In this document: positions 8,094-16,575 of the stretch, piece after piece
How the letters are laid out: each line of letters begins with the position of its first letter
Numbering within the stretch: the first letter of the stretch is position 1
Origin: Chitinivibrionales bacterium
Lineage (GTDB): Bacteria; Fibrobacterota; Chitinivibrionia; Chitinivibrionales; WJKA01
Length of the DNA stretch: 64,000 bases
Reading direction: 5' to 3'
Assembly: GCA_014728295.1 (NCBI GenBank)
Contig: WJLW01000105.1
Span: 1-64,000, forward strand
Made by a program: the position numbers and the translations under genes
Notes under the pieces: generated by a model
What the model was told of the DNA's origin: nothing
The model's database searches: none
The model's input: only the letters and a program-made list of their open reading frames with translations

Positions 8094-9386
8094 TTATCCG
8101 CCAGAGGATTGCGGCTCCTTTACTTTCAATAGCAGCCCACCCCCGATAACAAACATAACAGCGAGCGTGGTGATCCCGAACCGGGAACTGGCGCTGCCGT
8201 GAAAATGCAGCGCTCTGCCGATGAGATTGGCAGTAGCCACAATTCCGGGGCCCAACACCACGGCGAATTTCCCCATGAGGTTATAGAATCCAAAATAGTC
8301 GGCGGCTTTTTCGGGCGGTACCATTTTTGCAAAAAAGGACCGGCTCAATGCCTGCGCCGCCCCTTGAGCCACGCCGGTCAAACATGCCAGCACGAAAAAA
8401 TCCACGGCTGTTTTCAATATCCACGCGCCTACGATCGTGATAAACAGATAGATGCCGACAGCGATGAGAATTGCCTTTTTGGCGCCGATTCTGCCTGCAA
8501 GCGCACCAAACCCGATAGCGGACGGAAACGCGACAAACTGCACACACAACAATGCAACCATCAGCATACCGGTATCGATGCCCAGTGAGAGACCAAAATC
8601 GGTGGCCATCATGTAGACGGTGTGCACACCGTCGATGTAGCACCAGTAGGCCACCAGAAAGAGAAGCATGTTCCGGTTTTGCAGGATATCTGCGGTTGTA
8701 TGCCTCAGGCGACGCAATCCGTCCATGACAACTTCCCGGGGTCCTTCCTGCTTCGGCGCCTCGCGTTGCTTGACCATCGTAAGTATCGGCAGCGAGAACA
8801 GTATCCACCAGATCATAACCGTTACAAATGCGATACGGATGGCGGTTGCCCCGTCCTTAATGCCGAATAGTTGCGGCATCTGGTACATCAGCAGGTGAAC
8901 GGCAAAAAGCAGTCCGCAGCCCAGATAGCCGATACCGTACCCGAAGGATGAAACACGATCGGCGTTTTCGTTATCACTTACGTCAACCAGCAGCGAATCG
9001 TAGAACAGGTTGGCAAGCGAGAATCCAATTCTGCCTGCCAGAAAGACGCCGAGCGCACCCAGCCAGTTGCCCTGGGGAATCAGATACAGGACTCCGGCCA
9101 TGCACGCACCGATTGTCATAAAAACGGCAAGAAGCCGTTTCTTCGATTTGCCCGCACCGGCAAACGCGCCCAGCAAGGGAGAGCAGAGCGCAATCACGAG
9201 TCCGGCAGCCATATTGCCATATCCCAGCCGCGCGGTGCTGATCGTTTCGTCAACACCAACACACCAGAAGCGCTTGAAAAAGGCCGGAAAAAAAGCTGTT
9301 GTAACCGTCATAACAAAAGCGGAATTTGCCCAGTCGTAGAGACCGTAGGCCCAGACCTCACGTGTCAGCAATTTTTTTTTGCTCAC
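8094..9386 (-). CDS. MFS transporter, UMF1/Atg22 family
   Basis: 430 aa with about twelve hydrophobic segments. The N-terminal EVWAYGLYDWANSAFVM is the hallmark of the UMF1/Atg22-like branch of the major facilitator superfamily, whose yeast member exports amino acids from the vacuole. The segment GFYNLMGKFAVVLGPGIV near residue 340 is also conserved in the group. The start codon overlaps the stop of the upstream gene (ATGA at 9383-9386), so it is the last gene of a four-gene operon with the exported AsnB-like protein, a barrel protein and a FecR protein. Substrate unknown; an amino acid or small metabolite is the family expectation. Confidence 0.88.
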   Translation of the reverse strand: MSKKKLLTREVWAYGLYDWANSAFVMTVTTAFFPAFFKRFWCVGVDETISTARLGYGNMAAGLVIALCSPLLGAFAGAGKSKKRLLAVFMTIGACMAGVLYLIPQGNWLGALGVFLAGRIGFSLANLFYDSLLVDVSDNENADRVSSFGYGIGYLGCGLLFAVHLLMYQMPQLFGIKDGATAIRIAFVTVMIWWILFSLPILTMVKQREAPKQEGPREVVMDGLRRLRHTTADILQNRNMLLFLVAYWCYIDGVHTVYMMATDFGLSLGIDTGMLMVALLCVQFVAFPSAIGFGALAGRIGAKKAILIAVGIYLFITIVGAWILKTAVDFFVLACLTGVAQGAAQALSRSFFAKMVPPEKAADYFGFYNLMGKFAVVLGPGIVATANLIGRALHFHGSASSRFGITTLAVMFVIGGGLLLKVKEPQSSGG

Positions 9387-10675
9387 GTTTTTTTCTCTTT
9401 TTTCTCAGCCGCCGGAAAGAGAACGTTGTTGAGAATGAGACGATAGCCCGGAGAGTTTTTGTGAAACTGCAGCATCGTCGGCTTGTCGCCAACGGCATGG
9501 GTATAGTCCTCGGGGTCGTGCCCGCCAAGAAATGCAAACATGCCTTTGCCGACCACGCCGTGGAGATACTTGACACGGTTTGTGCCCGGCACCGAGCCCA
9601 GTACTATTACGCTGTTTTTGATGATGCTTTTATTAAATGACGTCAACAATCCGTAGAACCCTTTTACCGTTCTGGTATGATTCTGGGTTAGCATAGTCGG
9701 CACCGGATCGAGCCTGGCACTGAAATCAAACAACACAAAGTCCATGGCCGGCTTGCGCAGGGGCGTGTTGACCAGATTGAAGTCAATATTGCCGAAATGC
9801 GACGCCATCGGGTCGGTCTGCACCGTAAAGCCTTCGCATGCCAGACAGTTGCTATAGTCAAGTTTCGCGGCATGCTGCGGATCGGGCGGATCACCGTCAA
9901 AGGGTCTGCCGGCGATGTCGGTTCCCAGCGCGGCAAGCGCAATCTCCAGCGTATTGGTAGCGCTGCACATCGCAAAAAGAAAGCCACCTTTTTCTACGTA
10001 GTGCCTGATCGCCAGCGCAACCGCTTTTTTCAGTTCAGGCACTTTCTGAAATCCCAACTCTTTTGCCAGCCCTTCCAGCTTCATTTTCTGCCGCTGATAC
10101 CAGGGGGTGTTGTGAAATGAGCGGTAGAACTTGCTGTACTGACCGGTAAAATCTTCGTGATGCAGGTGCAGCCAGTTGTACGTCTCCAGCCTGCCGCCCA
10201 GCACTTCCTTGTCATAGATCTTGTCATAGGGAATATCCGCATAGGTCAAGGCCATCGTGACGGCGTCGTCCCAGGGAAGCTTGTTGAGTGGCGTGTAAAT
10301 TGCGATCTTCGGCGCCTTTTCCAGGGTGACCTTTTCCATGTTTTCGGATTCAATTATCTTGAGGATTGCGGCCCACTGGCTTTGAGAAACAGTTTCGTAG
10401 TGTATTCCATCAACGCCCGCTTTGAGGGCGAATGCCTTGTCGTCCTGCGTAACAAAGGCGCCGCCGCGGTAGTTCAGGCACCAGTAGACTTGCCGGCCGT
10501 CTTTCAGGATTTTGTAAATCAGCCCGTATGCTTTGAGATGATCCGTCTGCCGGTCATCCATAGGCACCAACATCATTGCCGCCGCCGTCCATGCCCAAAC
10601 ATGCAACAAAACCAGCGATAAAAAAAGCGCACGGCGGTGCGCTTGCGACAGGCACAATCGACTCATCCAAAGCAT
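9383..10675 (-). CDS. exported protein of the family often labelled asparagine synthetase B (function doubtful)
   Basis: 430 aa. Residues about 14-32 form a signal peptide core (ALFLSLVLLHVWAWTAAA). The mature protein starts at once with LVPMDDRQTDHLKAYGLIYK and VYWCLNYRGGAFV, the segments that define a family in Bacteroidota-like genomes usually called asparagine synthetase B. There is no N-terminal catalytic Cys and no SGGLDS pyrophosphatase loop, so true asparagine synthetase activity is unlikely. Other notable segments are FLFAMCSATNTLEIALAA (a Cys in a turn, as in amidotransferase-like folds) and VKYLHGVVGKGMFAFLGGHDPEDY. It lies 4 bp after the barrel gene and overlaps the transporter gene by 4 bp. 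Alternative start: ATG at 10666. Confidence 0.75.
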   Translation of the reverse strand: MLWMSRLCLSQAHRRALFLSLVLLHVWAWTAAAMMLVPMDDRQTDHLKAYGLIYKILKDGRQVYWCLNYRGGAFVTQDDKAFALKAGVDGIHYETVSQSQWAAILKIIESENMEKVTLEKAPKIAIYTPLNKLPWDDAVTMALTYADIPYDKIYDKEVLGGRLETYNWLHLHHEDFTGQYSKFYRSFHNTPWYQRQKMKLEGLAKELGFQKVPELKKAVALAIRHYVEKGGFLFAMCSATNTLEIALAALGTDIAGRPFDGDPPDPQHAAKLDYSNCLACEGFTVQTDPMASHFGNIDFNLVNTPLRKPAMDFVLFDFSARLDPVPTMLTQNHTRTVKGFYGLLTSFNKSIIKNSVIVLGSVPGTNRVKYLHGVVGKGMFAFLGGHDPEDYTHAVGDKPTMLQFHKNSPGYRLILNNVLFPAAEKKEKKT

Positions 10676-10679
10676 GCAA

Positions 10680-13523
10680 TTAAAATAAATAAGTCACGTG
10701 CAGCCCGCCAATGACAACGTTATAGTTGTCCTGGGACCCCTCGTTGTCATCGGTCATTTTTTCATACTTGCCCATGGTCGCAATCGAGAGCTTGGAGGTA
10801 ACCGAAAATTTGAGTTCGGTCTCGAATGAATACGAGTTTATGACGGTCTCCTCACGGCCGGCATCGACGTCTTCCTCTTCTGCTTTATCGCTGTATTCGC
10901 CTTTGAGGGTGAGGTTGAGTTTGCGGGGTATGATGGTGATTCGCAATTTATCATCGAATTTGAAGGAAAGCCCCGTGGTATTATCGCGAACCTCATCTTT
11001 GGTGGTGATCCTGAAGGAAAGCTTGTTTTTGATAATGCGCTTGATTTTAAATCCAAATTTCCCACTAATCTGATGCTGCCAGTCATCATCTTCATTGTTT
11101 TCGGTCGGATCGGGATGCCCGGTCAGCTCATTGTTGCGCAACAGGCGATATTTCAGGCTGTAGTCAATACCGTTTTCGAGACGCTGCTTGACCTGCAGGC
11201 TGACTAAATTTTTCAGATCCTGCTCGGCATATTGCATCACAGTTGTCTCAATGTAATCGGTATCGTTGATCGTCGTATCAACAACGACCGGTGTCACTTC
11301 GGTTCCCACGGGCACGTCGGCAAACTCTTGGTGCTGAATAAGCTTTTCTCCGGCTTTGTCATTGCGTTCGAACGAAATCCGGTAATCCACATCCAGCGAG
11401 GGATACTTTTTGCCAAATTCATATTCGCCGCCAAGATCAAGGGAATACTTGTCAATCGGCGATGAACTGCCCGTCAGTGACGGAGCGAATTCATATGAGA
11501 CATTGCGCCGCTCGTAGGTAAGCTCTGCTTCTGCGAGCAAATGCTCCACAATCTGCTTTTCAGCCCCGACCGCAATCTTTCTGCGATCGGCTTCCAGGTA
11601 CGGATTCCCGGCAGAAAAGAAGCCGGGTCTGATCTCGGTGTATTTTGCATTCAACTCATAGCCGTCAAACAAACCGGATGCGCCAATCGAACCGGCAATA
11701 TGATCCGCATCAGTCAGGGCATTAAACACGGCCGGAACCGCCTCCCCCACTTCCGGATTATACCAGGCAATCTCACTGATTTCGTTTGAATCAGCGCTGA
11801 TCGTGTCATACAGAGTATCATGCACTCCAGCGTCAATCTCGGCACTGAGCCTGAGCCTGCCGGTAAGCAACGACACGCTTCCGTCAATCGCCCCAGTCTG
11901 CGCCTTGATGGGGTCGGGCGCTCCCGGATCGGATATCACCTCTCTGAAGATCGGCTTGAAGCCCTGATCGCGTGAGATGATCCCGGTAACGTTGACCTGC
12001 GAATTCAGTGTTGGATTGACACTGACTCCGGCAACATACGTCAATTGCTGACGGATTGACATGCCGGAGTCGACGGTTTCATTGAAGAGCGTGATGTCAT
12101 TATCGCCGGAATCTTTCGGCACTTCGGTTTCACCGCCGGCAAGTTTGAATTCGAGTCGATTGGCTCCTTTGCCCATCGGCACAAAAGCGCCGGAATATTT
12201 CACCCCGGTCATTTTGCGCCCCGAAATGGATGTTTCCGACTGACTTTCGAAAAAATCACCCACGACCAGGTGCTGTTTCAGGTAATTCATTTGCAGATTG
12301 AAGGTGTTTTTGCGCAGATGCAGCGCCTCTTCATTCCACTCGTTGCGATAAACATCGGCCAGCAGGTTGATGTCGGCATCTTTACGTCTGCCACTTGCAA
12401 AAATCTGAAATTCAGGCTGGATATTGTCGCCGTAGCCTTCCATTTCGCCGGGATAGCGTGTCTGCAGCAAGCTGGTGTCATTTTCCGATTCCGGCAGATA
12501 GCCCTTGAAGCCGAGCGTGACATTGCCCATGAAACTGACCGTCTGTTCGCGAGGTGCTTTGGTTGCGGCAAATCCCGGCTTGAAGGTTTTGTCGAGCACT
12601 ACGTCGGTTTTTGTTTTGGGCAAAACGATTGATTTGACGGCTTCGGGCGGTTTGAGCAGTTTTTCCATCTGGGACGGCGTGACAATGCGCATGTCAATGG
12701 TGTTGGCGTATACCATTTCACGCACTTTGCGCGGCACTTCTTGGAGACTGACCAGCCCACTTTTGTTTTTGGTAATATCTGCGTCGATGATCGTGACCGA
12801 TGCATTCTTTTTGATGGCAATGCCGTGGGTGTTTTTGATGATGCCGCCTTTGCGCACGCGCACACTTGATTTGGGGGCGCATGCCAGTCCGGTAATATTG
12901 TGACGGATTGATAAGCTGTCTGCGGTGACGCGCGCGCCCTCCTGACAAAACATAGCCAGAACATGTCCGCCGGTAAAAGTTGATTTGCGAATGGATACGG
13001 TGGAATTCCTGATGACAAGGCCGTGCAGAGAATTCTGCTGAAATATGCACCGCTCAATTGATGCCCCACCGTTTTCAACAACGATTCCATAGTTGGAATT
13101 TTGTATAATGCAATGCTTGAACAGCGAGCGGTTTCTGCTTCTGCAGTATATGCGATCCCAGTCCCAGGGCCTGGGATTTCTTTTGGCGGACCTGAAGACG
13201 ACCGGCTCCCGTGCGGTGCCATTGGCCACAAGTCGGCCGAACACCGTCAAGGTAACGTAATCTCCGCCAAAAAGCACCTGGCAGCCCGGTTCAAACTCAA
13301 GTTTCTGACCGGATGGTACAATTACGCTTCCATTCAGCAGATAAGGGCCATCCTCTTTGGTAAACGAACCATAGATAATCCCTGCCGGAATTTCGGTTCT
13401 ATACTCGAGCAGGGCCGGCTTACCTTCGTTTTCCGCCGGGGCAGTATCACGTGCCTGAGCCGGTAAGCCCGTTGACACGCTGTACAACACTGCAAAGATG
13501 CTCCAGCCGAGAATGCGGATCAT
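10680..13523 (-). CDS. secreted beta-helix protein fused to a predicted outer-membrane beta-barrel
   Basis: 947 aa. A signal peptide (residues 1-24, ending PAQA) is followed by a right-handed parallel beta-helix at about 55-260: repeated short turns such as HCIIQNSNYGIVVENGGAS, RCIFQQNSLHGLVIRNSTVS and KSTFTGGHVLAMFC. The opening segment YLLNGSVIVPSGQKLEFEPG also occurs in similar form in the small beta-helix protein at 53441-54331. Residues about 320-947 alternate hydrophobic and polar residues in many strands and end in GGLHVTYLF, a terminal-Phe outer-membrane-barrel signal. No enzyme motif is visible. It is the second gene of an operon, 22 bp after the FecR gene. It may display or pass a surface polymer; this is inference. 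Confidence 0.75.
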   Translation of the reverse strand: MIRILGWSIFAVLYSVSTGLPAQARDTAPAENEGKPALLEYRTEIPAGIIYGSFTKEDGPYLLNGSVIVPSGQKLEFEPGCQVLFGGDYVTLTVFGRLVANGTAREPVVFRSAKRNPRPWDWDRIYCRSRNRSLFKHCIIQNSNYGIVVENGGASIERCIFQQNSLHGLVIRNSTVSIRKSTFTGGHVLAMFCQEGARVTADSLSIRHNITGLACAPKSSVRVRKGGIIKNTHGIAIKKNASVTIIDADITKNKSGLVSLQEVPRKVREMVYANTIDMRIVTPSQMEKLLKPPEAVKSIVLPKTKTDVVLDKTFKPGFAATKAPREQTVSFMGNVTLGFKGYLPESENDTSLLQTRYPGEMEGYGDNIQPEFQIFASGRRKDADINLLADVYRNEWNEEALHLRKNTFNLQMNYLKQHLVVGDFFESQSETSISGRKMTGVKYSGAFVPMGKGANRLEFKLAGGETEVPKDSGDNDITLFNETVDSGMSIRQQLTYVAGVSVNPTLNSQVNVTGIISRDQGFKPIFREVISDPGAPDPIKAQTGAIDGSVSLLTGRLRLSAEIDAGVHDTLYDTISADSNEISEIAWYNPEVGEAVPAVFNALTDADHIAGSIGASGLFDGYELNAKYTEIRPGFFSAGNPYLEADRRKIAVGAEKQIVEHLLAEAELTYERRNVSYEFAPSLTGSSSPIDKYSLDLGGEYEFGKKYPSLDVDYRISFERNDKAGEKLIQHQEFADVPVGTEVTPVVVDTTINDTDYIETTVMQYAEQDLKNLVSLQVKQRLENGIDYSLKYRLLRNNELTGHPDPTENNEDDDWQHQISGKFGFKIKRIIKNKLSFRITTKDEVRDNTTGLSFKFDDKLRITIIPRKLNLTLKGEYSDKAEEEDVDAGREETVINSYSFETELKFSVTSKLSIATMGKYEKMTDDNEGSQDNYNVVIGGLHVTYLF

Positions 13524-13545
13524 GAAATGCTCCTGGATATCAAGT

Positions 13546-15789
13546 CTACCGTACTGTGATGGTTTGACTCTTGTGTACCACCCGATTGTTTATGTCAACC
13601 ATTCTGACATCTATCACGTTTGCAGTAGAACGCTGCAATACGATATCAACATCAAGATCTGTATCGGTGAAATTGGTTATGGTTTTCGCGAAACCGGAGG
13701 CGGAATTGGTCACCCTGATTTCACGTACCAGCGCCTGCATGGTTTGCTGATCATCGGTGGGAAGGTTTTCAACCGAAAATTCCAGCGTAAATTGCGGCGT
13801 GCTTTTGTCAAAGGGGCCGGGGGGAGGAATCGTCAATGTGCGCGGAACGCTGGATACATCCAGATCGAGCATCGTTGCCAGGTAGCGGACTTTGCCGGTG
13901 ATGCGCTGCGATGAGTTTCCCTCTTTGTCAACGGCGTAGACCACATAGTTGTGTACGCCTTCTTCCAGCTCGAGCTTGAAGCGGGAACCCGACTCTCCGA
14001 TTTCAGACTCCTGCGAACCGTCTATTTCTTTATAGAAAGTGATTTCATCATTTTCTGTCCGGTCAATCACGGTAAACAGGATGGCGGGAGAAAGGGAGTA
14101 CAGCGGTAACTGGCCCGGCTGCACGTGAGGATGCCGGGTATCGGGCGGTTTTTTGAAGACTATGCTCCTGAGGATATTGAGCGTCCGGTCGCCAACGCTT
14201 GCTTCAAATTCAATAGCGTACGTACCGTCGGTTTCGGGAATCACGATGCTCCCCGAAAAAGAGCCGTTAGGCGCGATCGGAAACCTGCGATCGGCTACGT
14301 AAAGCTCCGCGCTGTAGGGAGTGACCTGACCGCTGACTGAGATACGCGTCCGCATGAATTGCTGCCCCTCGTGCGGAGTATACACCGCAAGCGTCAACTG
14401 TCCAATGTCTTTCTTGTAAACAATCGTCCGCTCTGCCGATCGCGATTTGGCGCCGAGTTCGGCAGTGACTTCCAGCTCCAGCTCACCTTCTTCGTCGGGG
14501 ATAGGTATCTTACCCTCGAATGTACCGTCTGCTCCGGCTTTCAAGGTGAGTCCCGCACAGTGCACAACCGCTCCGGGTGTAGTGATTCCACTGACCGGTA
14601 TCACCAGGCTTTTGAATTCCTGTCCCTCTGCGGGTGCATTGATAATGAGCCGCAATTCCTTATCCGCGGGAACTACCCTGAATCGGCGGACTATCGATTG
14701 TGATTCTCCCGACAACAGGTGTGCTTCGACGGCAATATCGTAATCGCCCGGTTGAGCGGGCACCGGAACACTCAATTTGAATGCACCCCCGGGAGCCACC
14801 TTGATTGATCTACCCCTGACCGCAACGGCAGCGCTCGAAGGTGTCACATTGCCGGCAATGGTCAGGCTGGCCCCGGGGAGCACGCTGCTGCCCGGGCGCG
14901 GCTCGGTCACCGCAAGGCTCAGACGGGCCGGAGCGTTTGAGACGGTATCGACGGCAGACTGCGATTCAACCGTATCCTGAGCGGCAACGGTATCACGCTG
15001 CTGTTGCGCTGTGTCAACGGGCGTCGCTGTGGTATCGGCCGCTGCCTGGTCGACAGTGTCGGCGCCTGCAGCATCCGCGTCTGCAGAAGTATCGCTTGCC
15101 GCAGTATCTACCTGTGCTGAATCGACCACCCGGGCACTGTCCACAGCGGCGGTATCCATTGCTGCGGAGTCGGCTCGAAGGGTTGCCGGCACAGTCGCTT
15201 CTTTCAGACGCTCAACCTTGATTTTCTTCTGCCCTTTCTTGACGCTGGTCATTTGATTGGCGCCGACTTCTGCACCCGATTGTGATCCGACGGGCGTGAC
15301 GTACACTTTACCTTCGTAAACTTTAATCTCGGTCTCCCGGCCGGTCACCGAAAAGCCTACTTTGGTTCCCCGGATTGCAGCCGTTGCCGTCGGTGTTTCG
15401 AATTCGAACTTTGATTGTGTATTGGCGAGCTTTTTGATGTTGGATAAAATGTCGCCATTGAGAATCTTGAGTTTTGTCTGTTTGGAGCCCTGGCTCGTTC
15501 CCGCCAAGCCAGCCAGTTCAAGCGTCGTATTTTCTTTAAGGTGTATAGTAGTACCTTCGGATGTTTCCAGTACAACCTCAGATTCAACAAAGGTACGCAC
15601 GGCATCTTTTTCTTTCAGGGGCATTCTGATACGCGCCGCGAGCCACTTGACAGAGGAACCCCTGCGCACCTTGACGGTACCCACCAGGCTTTTAATTATG
15701 CAGCGACGCGACGATTGCTGTGCAGACAAAACTGTTGGATAACACAGGAGCAGGGTCGCAAACAATGCTTTCAGATATCCGGCTTTCAT
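13546..15789 (-). CDS. FecR-domain protein with Ig-like repeats
   Basis: 747 aa. An N-terminal signal peptide (residues 1-23, LSAQQ) precedes a FecR domain at about 30-175 (KVRRGSSVKWLAARIRMP, AVRTFVESEVVLETSEGTTI, TAAIRGTKVGFSV). Residues 205-290 are a low-complexity linker of A, D, T, V and S with repeated DTAA and DSA. Then come three related Ig-like beta domains at about 290-380, 385-470 and 475-565, each opening with a P-x-x-G pattern (TEPRPGSSVLPGASLTIAG, NAPAEGQEFKSLVIPVSG, YTPHEGQQFMRTRISVSG). A last beta-rich region follows. FecR domains act in envelope signalling or as periplasmic structural modules; no sigma/anti-sigma pair is encoded here. First gene of the four-gene operon 15789-8094; AAGGG precedes the ATG. 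Confidence 0.82.
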   Translation of the reverse strand: MKAGYLKALFATLLLCYPTVLSAQQSSRRCIIKSLVGTVKVRRGSSVKWLAARIRMPLKEKDAVRTFVESEVVLETSEGTTIHLKENTTLELAGLAGTSQGSKQTKLKILNGDILSNIKKLANTQSKFEFETPTATAAIRGTKVGFSVTGRETEIKVYEGKVYVTPVGSQSGAEVGANQMTSVKKGQKKIKVERLKEATVPATLRADSAAMDTAAVDSARVVDSAQVDTAASDTSADADAAGADTVDQAAADTTATPVDTAQQQRDTVAAQDTVESQSAVDTVSNAPARLSLAVTEPRPGSSVLPGASLTIAGNVTPSSAAVAVRGRSIKVAPGGAFKLSVPVPAQPGDYDIAVEAHLLSGESQSIVRRFRVVPADKELRLIINAPAEGQEFKSLVIPVSGITTPGAVVHCAGLTLKAGADGTFEGKIPIPDEEGELELEVTAELGAKSRSAERTIVYKKDIGQLTLAVYTPHEGQQFMRTRISVSGQVTPYSAELYVADRRFPIAPNGSFSGSIVIPETDGTYAIEFEASVGDRTLNILRSIVFKKPPDTRHPHVQPGQLPLYSLSPAILFTVIDRTENDEITFYKEIDGSQESEIGESGSRFKLELEEGVHNYVVYAVDKEGNSSQRITGKVRYLATMLDLDVSSVPRTLTIPPPGPFDKSTPQFTLEFSVENLPTDDQQTMQALVREIRVTNSASGFAKTITNFTDTDLDVDIVLQRSTANVIDVRMVDINNRVVHKSQTITVR

Positions 15790-15900
15790 GCAGGCTGCCC
15801 TTAAGCTTCCGGGTGATTTTCATTTCATTCATGGCCAAAGCTGTGGCGCAAAAATGTATTTTTTCCAACTGACAAACAGCGCTTGAACTCTTGTATGTCC

Positions 15901-15940
15901 CTATTCTAACATTAATTAGAACAGTGGTCAATCAGAATAG
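15901..15940. promoter_or_regulatory. nested inverted repeats upstream of ybeY / FecR operon
   Basis: CTATTCT (15901-15907) pairs with AGAATAG (15934-15940), and inside it TTCTAA (15904-15909) pairs with TTAGAA (15916-15921). The site lies in the 164-bp divergent region between the FecR operon and ybeY and could be an operator for either. Confidence 0.3.
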
Positions 15941-15953
15941 AAAAAGTAACGTT

Positions 15954-16379
15954 ATGGCCCGGCAGAGCAAAGTGCCCGTCTTCATAATCCATCACTACAC
16001 AAGTCTGCCCAACCCATTTCGTCCACTCAGGGAAACGGCCGCTAAGATATACCGGGATCATCGCATCCCGGCTGCTCAGGCTACGCAGGTTATTCTCTGT
16101 TCCGATTATGTCATCCGCAAGCTCAACCGGCGCTATCGCGGGATCGACAAGCCTACGGATGTACTGTCATTCACCTACGGGGAAGAAGATCTACTCGGCG
16201 AAATTTACATTTCCCTGCAGCGGTGCGCGGCACAGGCACGCAAAATCGGGCACTCCTACCAAAGGGAAGTACTGCGCATGCTGGTGCACGGCATGTTTCA
16301 TTTGCTGGGATACGAACATGACACCGAACGCAAACGCGCCCAGATGCAGCGACAGGAATCCCGATATTGTTTGCCTTAG
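15954..16379 (+). CDS. ybeY: endoribonuclease YbeY (rRNA maturation factor)
   Basis: 141 aa from the ATG at 15954; the frame extends further upstream to 15891 but the family starts about here. The zinc motif is H112-x3-H116-x5-H122 in HGMFHLLGYEHD, the single-strand RNase signature of YbeY, and KPTDVLSFTYGEED with LGEIYISL is the other conserved block. YbeY works on 16S rRNA 3' end maturation and ribosome quality control. The ribosome-binding site is weak. It is transcribed away from the FecR operon. Confidence 0.94.
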   Translation: MARQSKVPVFIIHHYTSLPNPFRPLRETAAKIYRDHRIPAAQATQVILCSDYVIRKLNRRYRGIDKPTDVLSFTYGEEDLLGEIYISLQRCAAQARKIGHSYQREVLRMLVHGMFHLLGYEHDTERKRAQMQRQESRYCLP

Positions 16380-16400
16380 CCCGTGTTGATAATGTATAAT
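16371..16400 (+). promoter_or_regulatory. predicted promoter of the CorC/HlyC-type gene
   Basis: TTGCCT (16371-16376) and a perfect TATAAT (16395-16400) are 18 nt apart. The -35 box overlaps the ybeY stop region. A long leader of about 165 nt would precede the TTG start at 16576. Confidence 0.45.
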
Positions 16401-16575
16401 TTAAGGATGTATCGTATATTTAAAGAAATATGAAGCGGGTATATACATTCTACGAAAACAAGTTACTATTCGCACAGGCCAAATCTTCATTGTGCCTGCG
16501 GTGCAGGTGTACACAATAATGTAGCCATCCTCACAGCATATCACACAACCCCTTTAACCTAAAGGAGCAAAGTAT

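Noticed and set aside
13546-15789. FecR protein as part of a sigma/anti-sigma TonB-dependent signalling set
   Set aside because: No ECF sigma factor or TonB-dependent receptor gene is adjacent; the domain is followed by Ig-like repeats, as in structural envelope proteins.
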